From: Cloacibacterium normanense
GTDB lineage: Bacteria; Bacteroidota; Bacteroidia; Flavobacteriales; Weeksellaceae
Assembly (NCBI RefSeq): GCF_003860565.1
Contig: NZ_CP034157.1
Location: forward strand, 248,001 to 312,000
DNA length: 64,000 bases
Reading direction: 5' to 3'
The translations under genes were made by a program, and so were the position numbers. The notes beneath the pieces were generated by a model. It ran no database searches. It saw only the letters and a list, made by a program, of their open reading frames with translations, and was not told the origin of the DNA. Positions 41,794 to 49,520 of this stretch are shown here, in pieces (the stretch's first letter is position 1; the number at the start of each line of letters is the position of its first letter).

Positions 41794-42900
41794 TCATTCT
41801 AATCTTATTTTAAATTTTTTCACAGCAATCGTGAAAAGAACCATCATCATTCCTGTTAAAATTAAAAGAGATTTCCAGATTACGGCGAGTCCTGTTCCTT
41901 TGATCATAATATTTTTAATCATGATATAATACCATTTTGCAGGGATAATATTAGACATCACTTGTATTGGAATGGGCATATTTTCGATAGGAAACATAAA
42001 TCCGCTTAGCAAAATTGTAGGAAGCATGGTTCCCATCAACGAAAAAAGCATAGCTTGTTGTTGAGTTTTTGAAAAAATAGAAATTAAAATCCCGATAAGT
42101 AAATTGGTGATAATGAAAATAGTGCTCACAAAAAATAGTAAAATAATGCTTCCTTTTATGGGTAAATCCAGTAAAAAATAACTTAAAATCAAAATCACAC
42201 TTAAAATTCCCATCGCTAAAATAAAGTAAGGAATTGCCTTAGAAATAATGATAAATTGAGGTTTCATAGGTGAAACCAATAGAATTTCCATCGTTCCTGT
42301 TTCTTTTTCTTTTACGATGGCAATTGCGGTCATCATCACGCAAACAATCAATAAAACGAGTGCAACAACTCCCGGAACGAAATTAGGCGCTCCTTTCAGT
42401 TGAGGATTATAGAGCATTCTAATTTCTGGAGAAACAGAAAACGTTTGCAGCGTTTCCTTTTGTTGACTTTGATAGAAATCTAGGACAATATTTTGGAAAT
42501 AATTCGCGATTTGATTTCCGAGGTTTACATCTGTTCCATCCACTAAAATCTGCAATTTTGCTTTTTTTCCTTGCGTTAAATTTTCTGAGAAATCAGAAGG
42601 AATAACGAGAAGTAGCTTTGTTTTTCCGTCTTTAAAAGCGTTTTCAAAGTCCTTGTTAGAAGTCAGATTTTTTTCAATGTCAAAATATTGATTTTCATGA
42701 ATTTTAGAAACCAATTGTGCTGAAAAGATGCTTTTATCTTGATCAAAAACAGCTACTTTGGTGTTTTTAATCTCCGTAGAAAGTGCAAAACCGAACAGCA
42801 ATACCTGTATAATTGGCATTGCAAGAAGAATGAATAAAGTTCTTCTATCACGCAGAAGGTGATAAAATTCTTTTCGGATAAATGGGAATAACTGTTTCAT
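41794..42900 (-). CDS. ABC-2 type exporter permease (first of two)
   Basis: A 368-residue permease paralogous to the one at 40452: helix about 20-40, external domain about 45-170, five C-terminal helices, and coupling motif EKETGTMEILLVSPMKPQFIIISK. Two different permeases with two ATPases suggest a heterodimeric exporter like YbhFSR. Both sides of the gene carry copies of the GTCATTCTGAA palindrome. Confidence 0.88.
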   Translation of the reverse strand: MKQLFPFIRKEFYHLLRDRRTLFILLAMPIIQVLLFGFALSTEIKNTKVAVFDQDKSIFSAQLVSKIHENQYFDIEKNLTSNKDFENAFKDGKTKLLLVIPSDFSENLTQGKKAKLQILVDGTDVNLGNQIANYFQNIVLDFYQSQQKETLQTFSVSPEIRMLYNPQLKGAPNFVPGVVALVLLIVCVMMTAIAIVKEKETGTMEILLVSPMKPQFIIISKAIPYFILAMGILSVILILSYFLLDLPIKGSIILLFFVSTIFIITNLLIGILISIFSKTQQQAMLFSLMGTMLPTILLSGFMFPIENMPIPIQVMSNIIPAKWYYIMIKNIMIKGTGLAVIWKSLLILTGMMMVLFTIAVKKFKIRLE

Positions 42901-42906
42901 TTTTTA

Positions 42907-42996
42907 TTTTGTCATTCTGAATGAAGCGAAGCGTAATGAAGAATCTCTTATTTAAACAGATTCTTCACTTCATTACATTACGTTCAGAATGACAAG
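42907..42996. repeat. Extragenic palindromic element (GTCATTCTGAA family)
   Basis: The left half (42907-42946, TTTTGTCATTCTGAATGAAG...) and the right half (42958-42996, AGATTCTTCACTTCATTAC...) form a long imperfect hairpin in the 129-nt gap between the ATPase and first permease genes. Confidence 0.75.
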
Positions 42997-43029
42997 TGTT
43001 TATTTTATTTATTAATTTTCAATTCTTCA

Positions 43030-43776
43030 TTAATCAGCACTTCTTTTTGCGCCTCTGGCTAATTGATAAAATACTTCGTCCATGGTTTTGGCTTGAAAAC
43101 TTTTTTTCAAATTTTCAGGAGAATCAATTGCCGCAATTTTTCCGTCAACCATGATGGAAACTCGGTTGCAATATTCGGCTTCGTCCATATAATGCGTAGT
43201 GACAAAAATGGTAATTCCTTGTTCTGAAGCATCATAAATTAAGTCCCAAAATTGTCTTCTGGTAATAGGGTCTACACCACCAGTTGGTTCGTCTAGAAAT
43301 ACAATTTCTGGCTGATGAAAAATAGCGACGGAAAATGCCAGTTTCTGTTTCCAACCTAATGGAAGTTCGGAAACCATTTTGTTTTTTTCTTGTTCTAAAC
43401 CTAATTTCTCAATGAGTTCTTTGCTTTTTTGTTTGATCTCCCTCATGCTTAATCCATAGATTCCGCCAAAGAATTCTAAATTTTCTAAAATGGATAAGTT
43501 TTCATACAAAGAAAACTTTTGACTCATGTAACCAATATTTTTTTTGATTTCTTCAGCGTTTTTATAGACATCAAATCCAGCAACCATCGCTTTGCCAGAA
43601 GTAGGAATAGAGAGGCCACAAAACATACGCATTGCAGTAGTTTTTCCAGCGCCATTTGCGCCTAGAAACCCGAAAATTTCACCTTTTTTTACTTCAAAGG
43701 AAATGTGATCTACCGCAGTGAAATCTCCAAATGTTTTGGTGATTTGTTCGGCTTGTATGGCGATGGTATTGTTCAT
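43030..43776 (-). CDS. ABC exporter ATPase (second)
   Basis: A 248-residue ABC ATPase: Walker A GANGAGKTTAMRM, Q-loop GYMSQKFSLY, a degenerate signature SELPLGWKQKLAFSVAI (SELPLG rather than LSGG), Walker B IVFLDEPTGGVDP, H-loop FVTTHYMDEAEYC. The changed signature is common in this subfamily. It pairs with the ATPase gene directly upstream at 43878. A heptamer repeat lies 10 nt before its start. Confidence 0.9.
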   Translation of the reverse strand: MNNTIAIQAEQITKTFGDFTAVDHISFEVKKGEIFGFLGANGAGKTTAMRMFCGLSIPTSGKAMVAGFDVYKNAEEIKKNIGYMSQKFSLYENLSILENLEFFGGIYGLSMREIKQKSKELIEKLGLEQEKNKMVSELPLGWKQKLAFSVAIFHQPEIVFLDEPTGGVDPITRRQFWDLIYDASEQGITIFVTTHYMDEAEYCNRVSIMVDGKIAAIDSPENLKKSFQAKTMDEVFYQLARGAKRSAD

Positions 43777-43786
43777 TTTTTAATTA

Positions 43787-43821
43787 ATTGAAAATTGAAA
43801 ATGGAGAATTGAAAATTTTAT
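43787..43821. repeat. Heptamer-period repeat before the ATPase start
   Basis: ATTGAAA, ATTGAAA, ATGGAGA, ATTGAAA, ATTTTAT. A matching inverse run, ATTTTCA, ATTTTCA, ACTTTCA, ATTCTCC, ATTGTTA (43874-43908), lies at the 3' end of the upstream ATPase and encodes its last residues. Confidence 0.7.
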
Positions 43822-43877
43822 TAAATGGAAATCTTATTTAATTTAAGATTGATAATTGAAAGTGATAAAAATAATTT

Positions 43878-44819
43878 TCAATTTTCAACTTTCAATTCTC
43901 CATTGTTAGAAAGCAATAAAATAAAACTATCTTCTATGGTAGCTTCTATTTTGTTGATTTCAATTTTGTTAAATCTTTTTTCTTGTAAAAATTTCTCCAA
44001 AGTTTCCTTTTTAAAATCTTTTTCTTTTTTAATCACCACATGTACAAATTCGCCAAAGGCATATGTATTTTTAGTGGTTTCGTATTCTTTAAGGATTTTG
44101 ATGAGAGCAGGAATATTTTCAGTTTTTACTTCGTATAAATCTTCAGGGAAGCTATTGCAAATGTTTTGAGGAGTGTCAATTTTTAAAATTTTCCCGTTTT
44201 GCATGAGCGCAACTCTGTCACAGAGTGTGGCTTCATCCATGTAAGGAGTTGCTACCACGATGGTGATGCCTTGTTGTTTTAAGCGTTTCAGCATCTCCCA
44301 AAATTCTTTTCTCGAAACAGGATCTACTCCAGTAGTGGGTTCGTCTAGAAATAGAACTTTTGGTTTGTGAATCAGAGCGCAAGAAAGGGCTAATTTTTGT
44401 TTCATTCCGCCAGAAAGTTTCCCTGCTTTTCTGTCTTTAAATGGTTCAATCTGCTGATAAATATCTTTGATTAAATCATAATTTTCTTGAATACTTGTAT
44501 TGAACACACTAGCAAAAAATTCTAGATTTTCTTCTACAGTTAAATCTTGATACAGAGAAAATTTTCCTGGCATATAACCAAGAATTTGACGAATTTTCTT
44601 GTAGTCTTTAACCACATCAAGTCCTTCAATTTCTGCAGAACCAGAATCTGGATGAAGAAGGGTAGTCAGCATTCGGAAAATAGAGGTTTTGCCACTTCCA
44701 TCGGGACCAATCAACCCGAAAATTTCTCCATTTTCTACCGAAAAGGAAATGTTATCTACCGCCAGAATTTTCTGTTTTTTTTCGCCGTAAGATTTTGATA
44801 TGTTTTTAACTTCTATCAT
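43878..44819 (-). CDS. ABC exporter ATPase (first)
   Basis: A 313-residue ABC ATPase: Walker A GPDGSGKTSIFRM, GYMPGKFSLYQDLTVEENL, signature LSGGMKQKLALSCALI, Walker B VLFLDEPTTGVDP and H-loop-like VVATPYMDEAT (Pro where His is usual, so this site may be impaired). A C-terminal extension of about 80 residues has no clear motif; its last ten residues are encoded by a heptamer repeat. It pairs with the ATPase at 43030. Confidence 0.88.
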   Translation of the reverse strand: MIEVKNISKSYGEKKQKILAVDNISFSVENGEIFGLIGPDGSGKTSIFRMLTTLLHPDSGSAEIEGLDVVKDYKKIRQILGYMPGKFSLYQDLTVEENLEFFASVFNTSIQENYDLIKDIYQQIEPFKDRKAGKLSGGMKQKLALSCALIHKPKVLFLDEPTTGVDPVSRKEFWEMLKRLKQQGITIVVATPYMDEATLCDRVALMQNGKILKIDTPQNICNSFPEDLYEVKTENIPALIKILKEYETTKNTYAFGEFVHVVIKKEKDFKKETLEKFLQEKRFNKIEINKIEATIEDSFILLLSNNGELKVEN

Positions 44820-44820
44820 T

Positions 44821-45000
44821 TGATTTCGCCACTTCGTGGCTTCATAAATTGTTGATTACTCATTTCATAGCGCTTCGCACTATGCTATTGATTTCGCCAC
44901 TTCGTGGCTCGCTAATTTTGAAATATTTTCTATTTCTTTTTAATTATATTAGAGTAGATTCCCCTCTTTCAGAGGGGTGTCAAAATCTTTGATTTTGACG
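44821..45000. repeat. Cluster of extragenic hairpins
   Basis: Two identical 21-bp copies of a sequence containing GCCAC-TTC-GTGGC (44821-44841, 44889-44909), a TAGCGC-TTC-GCAC hairpin between them, then CCCCTCT-TTC-AGAGGGG (44961-44977) and GTCAAAATC-TTT-GATTTTGAC (44979-44999). This fills the 202-nt gap between the adaptor and ATPase genes; no gene is seen. Confidence 0.7.
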
Positions 45001-45021
45001 GGGTGTTAAAAAACATCAGAC

Positions 45022-45993
45022 TTAAAGTTTCACTTCTCCGTACATTCCAATTTTTAGAAAGCCATCATTTTTAACATGTATTTTGGTAGCGTATACTAGA
45101 TTGGCTCTTTCGTCTTTGGTTTGAATAGTTTTGGGAGTGAATTCAGATTTTTGTGAAATCCAGTAGATTTTTCCGTTCATTTCTTTGGTTTCGCCATTTC
45201 CTGCGTCAACCAAAATTTTTACATTTTGACCAACTTTTACTTTTGCCAATTGGTCTCCTGTAATGTAAGCTCTGAGAGTCATTTCATCTAAATTTGCCAT
45301 TTTATAAATTGGTTTTCCGATGGTGGCAAACTCGCCTTTATTCATGTATTTTGTAAGTACAATTCCTTTAATGGGCGAAGAAATAACATTATGTTTCAAT
45401 TGTTCATCTATTTGCAAAACTTTCTTCTCGGTAGGATTTTTTTCACTTAAAATAGCTCTATTCTGGATTTTCACTTGTTCTAGAGTAGAAGAAATCTGTT
45501 GTTTCAAAATTTCTGATTGTGATTTTGCCGATGCAATTTGTTTTTGAATTACCACAACATTTCCGTTTAAATCATCTAATTGCTTGCGCGTTGCAGCATC
45601 TGATTTTACGAGATTGGCGGTTCTGTTTCTTTCTCTCACTGCATTGTTTAATTGCTCTTGAAGCACAGTAATTTGAGAATTTTGTGTAGCTAACTGAGAT
45701 TGCAGAACTGCAATTTGAGGTGCTGCATCATTGGTTTTTTGTTCGATGGCATTGATAGAAGCCAAAACTTGTTCTTTTTGTAATTCTACGCCTTTTCCGT
45801 CGATTAAACCTATGTTTTGATTGGCTTTTAATGCATCTCCTTCATTGAGATTGAGTTCAAGGATTTTTCCTGTAGCTTCCGCCGTAACGATGATTTCATC
45901 TGCTTCGAAAGTTCCAGAAGCATCATAATCTTGGTCTGCTCTTTTGCAAGAGAAAATGGTCAAAACTAGGAGAGGAAGAATATATTTTTTCAT
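45022..45993 (-). CDS. HlyD-family membrane fusion (adaptor) lipoprotein
   Basis: A 323-residue periplasmic adaptor of the YbhG/YhiI type. A lipoprotein-like signal ends at Cys16 (TIFSCKRADQD); a split lipoyl domain flanks a long coiled-coil hairpin (about 75-200, QIAVLQSQLATQNSQITVLQ); the beta-barrel part is about 205-323. It links the ABC-2 pump to the TolC-like channel encoded upstream. Confidence 0.9.
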   Translation of the reverse strand: MKKYILPLLVLTIFSCKRADQDYDASGTFEADEIIVTAEATGKILELNLNEGDALKANQNIGLIDGKGVELQKEQVLASINAIEQKTNDAAPQIAVLQSQLATQNSQITVLQEQLNNAVRERNRTANLVKSDAATRKQLDDLNGNVVVIQKQIASAKSQSEILKQQISSTLEQVKIQNRAILSEKNPTEKKVLQIDEQLKHNVISSPIKGIVLTKYMNKGEFATIGKPIYKMANLDEMTLRAYITGDQLAKVKVGQNVKILVDAGNGETKEMNGKIYWISQKSEFTPKTIQTKDERANLVYATKIHVKNDGFLKIGMYGEVKL

Positions 45994-46059
45994 TTTTTAT
46001 TTTTTGTAAAGTTGTACAATCGTGAAGTTGTTAAGAAGTTTAATTTCCCCTTTCCATTT

Positions 46060-47310
46060 TCAATTATTTAGTTGAGCTTTCAAATTATATTGGGTCAATA
46101 AATATTGAATTTCGTGGGTAATTTTTGTGAGAATTGCTTGTTCTTCGGCGGTTACTTCTCGCAGATAATCATTAGTATTGATAACGCCATTTTCTAATTG
46201 GGCAAGACTAGCTGTTTTGATGTTTTTTCTTAGTTCAATCAGTTCATTGTCTTTGTCAATTAAATTTTGAATCTTTTCAAGGTCATTTCTTTGTTGGATT
46301 TCAATAAAATTTTGGTTAAACAAGAAGTTTTCTCTTTGGATTTCTATTTCTTGTGACTGATTTTCTAACAAAGCCAAATCGTTTTTCTGAGTGTAAAATC
46401 CAGAAATTGGGATATTAAGTCTAATTCCGCCAATATAGAAAATGTCAAACTCATTTTTCAGCATATTGAAGCCCGGTTTTCCGTATCCACCTTGGAAAAA
46501 TGCTCCTAATTTTGGAGTGTTTTTAGTATTGATGATTTTTCTTTGCGTTTCTAGAAGTTGTTTCTGTGAATCAAAAAGTTTTAGTTCTGAGCGATTATTA
46601 TTATTCGTTAATAGAATTTTTTCAGGAGTTTCAAGCTGAGTGTTTTCGTCGATATTTTTCTTGATGAAGTAAGAAAGCATTTGCACGAAATTTTGCTTTA
46701 TGGCTTGGAGTTCAATTTCTTTTTGTTCAATTTTTACCAATTCTGCTTTTAAAACATCTAGATTACTTCTGAAAATAACCCCATTTTTCAATTGAGCTTC
46801 TGCTTTTTTGATGCCTTCTTTGATATCAAGTTTTGTGAATTGTAGTTGAGTCCATTGTTTATTGGTTTGAAGAATCCCAAAATAGAGTTGATTAATTCGC
46901 TCTTTCAGTTTGTCTAATTCCACTTCAGTTTGTATGGTTTGAACTTCGGACTGGATTTTTGCTAAATTTTTCTGATTTCTAATGTTTCCGCCATCGTAAA
47001 TGGTTTGAGAAACGTCTGCAAAAACTTTGTATTGGTCTTTACTGAGTGGTTCTACATTCACGTTTGGTAATTTCACGGGAAATTGAGTAACATCATTTTG
47101 GTAAGTAGCTTGCGCAGTAATGTTTACTTGAGGAAGCCAGCCTTTCAGTGCATTTTCTGTGGTGAATTGCTCTGCTTTTTTAATCAATTCTTGCTTTTTG
47201 ATTAAAGGATAATTTTCTCGTGACCATTGGTAACATTGTTCAAGGGTAATGGTTTCTTGGGCATTGATGAGCCCTATGAATAAGAGGAAAATGTATTTAA
47301 GTTTTTCCAT
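46060..47310 (-). CDS. TolC-family outer membrane efflux protein
   Basis: A 416-residue OEP protein: signal peptide 1-17 (FIGLINAQ), then the tandem helical repeats of TolC proteins (ITLEQCYQWSRENYPLI at the start; LAKIQSEVQTIQTEVELDKL). It forms the trimeric exit duct for the ABC pump. It begins 4 nt after the TetR gene, so the regulator is the first gene of the operon. Confidence 0.9.
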   Translation of the reverse strand: MEKLKYIFLLFIGLINAQETITLEQCYQWSRENYPLIKKQELIKKAEQFTTENALKGWLPQVNITAQATYQNDVTQFPVKLPNVNVEPLSKDQYKVFADVSQTIYDGGNIRNQKNLAKIQSEVQTIQTEVELDKLKERINQLYFGILQTNKQWTQLQFTKLDIKEGIKKAEAQLKNGVIFRSNLDVLKAELVKIEQKEIELQAIKQNFVQMLSYFIKKNIDENTQLETPEKILLTNNNNRSELKLFDSQKQLLETQRKIINTKNTPKLGAFFQGGYGKPGFNMLKNEFDIFYIGGIRLNIPISGFYTQKNDLALLENQSQEIEIQRENFLFNQNFIEIQQRNDLEKIQNLIDKDNELIELRKNIKTASLAQLENGVINTNDYLREVTAEEQAILTKITHEIQYLLTQYNLKAQLNN

Positions 47311-47314
47311 CGTG

Positions 47315-47944
47315 TTAAAGATTTTCAGTTTTTATTTCTAAAAGTTGTTTTATCCAAATTGGAACTAGTTTTCTTCTTTCGCTAATGAATTGGTGGTATT
47401 CTTCTTCATTAGTCAGTTCAAAAGCATTAAAAACAGGTTTTGCTACGAAAGGAAAAATGGTCATCGCTAAGAAATTGACTGAATAATGCAATGGATTGAT
47501 TTCTGGTCTTTTTTCTTTGATTTGTTTGATGATGATAGAGTTTTCAAAAATTTTATTGATAGGAATAATCTTAGAAATGTTAGAATTTTTTTTCTGAATT
47601 TCACTGATTACAAAAAGAGGAAGATTAGGATTTTTAGACAAAATTTCGAAATATTTTTCTGAAGCTAAGTCTATTTTTTCTTCTAAAGATGTTTTCTCGT
47701 TGCTTAAAATAGGGAAAATCTTCCCGAAGAGTAGCACTACTTTTATCTTCATCACTTGTTCAAAAAGTTTTTCTTTACTTCGGAAATAGTAATTAAGTAG
47801 CGCCAGATTTATTCCTGCTTTTTCGGCAATATCTCTGGTTCTGGTTCCTGCAAATCCCTTTTCTGTAAAAACTTCTGAAGCTGCTTCTAGAATTTTTTCT
47901 TCGGTAGATTGTTCTTGTTCATTCATCTGTTTTTCACTTTTCAT
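47315..47944 (-). CDS. TetR/AcrR-family regulator
   Basis: A 209-residue repressor: N-terminal HTH (KILEAASEVFTEKGFAGTRTRDIAEKAGINLALLNYYF) and an alpha-helical ligand domain. As the first gene of the export operon it probably represses its own transcript and releases on binding an exported compound. The start at 47944 is favoured by a TACATTTG element ending 4 nt upstream; an ATG six codons later (47926) is the alternative. A 28-bp imperfect palindrome lies just upstream (47967-47994). Confidence 0.9.
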   Translation of the reverse strand: MKSEKQMNEQEQSTEEKILEAASEVFTEKGFAGTRTRDIAEKAGINLALLNYYFRSKEKLFEQVMKIKVVLLFGKIFPILSNEKTSLEEKIDLASEKYFEILSKNPNLPLFVISEIQKKNSNISKIIPINKIFENSIIIKQIKEKRPEINPLHYSVNFLAMTIFPFVAKPVFNAFELTNEEEYHQFISERRKLVPIWIKQLLEIKTENL

Positions 47945-47948
47945 GAAG

Positions 47949-47956
47949 CAAATGTA
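47949..47956 (-). promoter_or_regulatory. Candidate -7 element TACATTTG for the export operon
   Basis: Exact TAnnTTTG on the minus strand, 4 nt before the start at 47944 and 22 nt before the ATG at 47926. Confidence 0.45.
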
Positions 47957-47966
47957 CAATTAAAAA

Positions 47967-47994
47967 TTTGATTTAAACAAATTATTTAATCAAA
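47967..47994. promoter_or_regulatory. Candidate TetR operator
   Basis: Imperfect 28-bp palindrome with outer arms TTTGATT / AATCAAA (10 of 14 pairs match), centred about 35 nt upstream of the implied transcription start, so a bound dimer would block the promoter. Confidence 0.4.
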
Positions 47995-48016
47995 TGATTA
48001 AAATTTGAAAAAACAA

Positions 48017-48044
48017 AAACACAACCCATTTCTGAATTGTGTTT
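48017..48044 (-). terminator. Terminator of the nuo operon
   Basis: Stem AAACACAA / TTGTGTTT with a 12-nt loop and, on the minus strand, a T-rich tail; 23 nt after the nuoN stop. Confidence 0.75.
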
Positions 48045-48067
48045 ATTTTATGATTAAGACTTGCCAA

Positions 48068-49447
48068 TTAAAGTCCAAATTGTACTTTGAAAAGGTCTGG
48101 ATAAATACCAATTGCAAGAATTGCTACAATGATGAAAACTGCAATAATATTATACGTAATGCTTACTTTTTCTGAACTTTTAAATGTAGTTTCTGTATGG
48201 AAAAACATAGATATAATCAGATTTAAATAATAAGCGATACTTAGTGCAGAACCAATTACAGCAATCAAAACTAGGAAAGCAGCTCCGTTCATCGCTTGAG
48301 CAAAAATATTAAATTTCGCTACAAATCCTGCTGTTAATGGAATTCCTGCCATTGATAATAATGAAACTGCTGTTACAACTGCTAATAAAGGTTCTGATTT
48401 TGCCAAACCTTTGAAGGCTTCGAATGAGGTTTCTCTTTTTAGTTTTTCTACCCAAATTAAAGTCATAAATACTCCAACTGTAGCTAATGAATATGCGAAT
48501 AAGTAAAATGCTAAATTATATACAGATAAGCTGTTTGCTCCGAAGAAAATTAAACCTAAATAACCTGCATGAGAAACAGAAGAATAAGCAAGCATTCTCT
48601 TAGCATTGGTTTGCGCTAATCCCATTGCATTGGCTAATAAAAGCGTGATGATGACTAAGACGCCTAGAATGTTAATCCATTCTTTAATGCTTCCTGCAAA
48701 AGCAAGATTCATAACCTTGAAGAAGGCAAAGAATGCAGCAATTTTTACTACAGAAGCCATGAATGCTGTAATTAATGATGGAGCACCTTGGTAAACATCT
48801 GGACTCCACATGTGGAAAGGAGCTAGAGAAACCTTAAATGCCATTGCTACCAACATTAACATGATTCCCATTACAAACATTAAATCTTTAGGATTTGCTA
48901 CGCTGAAAGTATTGATTACATGAACATCAAAACTACCTGTGCTTCCATAAATTAATGCAATTCCAAAAAGAAGGAATCCTGTAGCAAATGCTCCCATTAA
49001 GAAATACTTAATTGAAGCTTCGTTTGAGCGTAAATCAGTCTTGTTGCTTCCAGCCATTACATATAGCGGAATAGATAAGATTTCGATTCCTAAGAATAGT
49101 GTAACTAAATTTGTAAAACTGAAAAGAATTACTGCTCCGATTAATGAAAATAACATTAACGAATATAATTCTGATTGGTGACTACGGTGATTGTTAAATG
49201 CAAAACCTCCTAAGAAGAAAATTAACAATGTAACCACTAAAGAAATTTTGGTAAATAAAGCCGCATTTTCATTAAAATCAAACATAGATTTGTATTGATT
49301 AAAAAATGCTAACTCAGGAGAGAAGCTTACACAAAGTGCAACCAAAAGTCCCAAAATTCCGATATATCTTGCAAATTTTCCTTGATTATAAACTCCAGAA
49401 AATAATGCTAATACTGCCGTAAGGAATAAAACTACTAAAACACTCAT
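48068..49447 (-). CDS. nuoN: NADH-quinone oxidoreductase subunit N
   Basis: A 459-residue antiporter-like membrane subunit of complex I with about 14 helices. Typical segments: GIEILSIPLYVMAGS (with the conserved Glu), KYFLMGAFATGFLLFG, FKVSLAPFHMWSPDVYQGAP and MLAYSSVSHAGYLG (lysine-bearing helices of the proton path). Last gene of the nuo operon, 73 nt after nuoM with a heptamer repeat in the gap. Confidence 0.93.
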   Translation of the reverse strand: MSVLVVLFLTAVLALFSGVYNQGKFARYIGILGLLVALCVSFSPELAFFNQYKSMFDFNENAALFTKISLVVTLLIFFLGGFAFNNHRSHQSELYSLMLFSLIGAVILFSFTNLVTLFLGIEILSIPLYVMAGSNKTDLRSNEASIKYFLMGAFATGFLLFGIALIYGSTGSFDVHVINTFSVANPKDLMFVMGIMLMLVAMAFKVSLAPFHMWSPDVYQGAPSLITAFMASVVKIAAFFAFFKVMNLAFAGSIKEWINILGVLVIITLLLANAMGLAQTNAKRMLAYSSVSHAGYLGLIFFGANSLSVYNLAFYLFAYSLATVGVFMTLIWVEKLKRETSFEAFKGLAKSEPLLAVVTAVSLLSMAGIPLTAGFVAKFNIFAQAMNGAAFLVLIAVIGSALSIAYYLNLIISMFFHTETTFKSSEKVSITYNIIAVFIIVAILAIGIYPDLFKVQFGL

Positions 49448-49454
49448 TATTTAT

Positions 49455-49489
49455 AGATTTGAGATTTAAGATTTGAGATTTGAGATTCT
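49455..49489. repeat. Heptamer-period repeat before nuoN
   Basis: AGATTTG, AGATTTA, AGATTTG, AGATTTG, AGATTCT, ending 7 nt from the nuoN start. Confidence 0.75.
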
Positions 49490-49520
49490 CAAAAAACAAA
49501 TTCTAAAATTTATTATTTTT

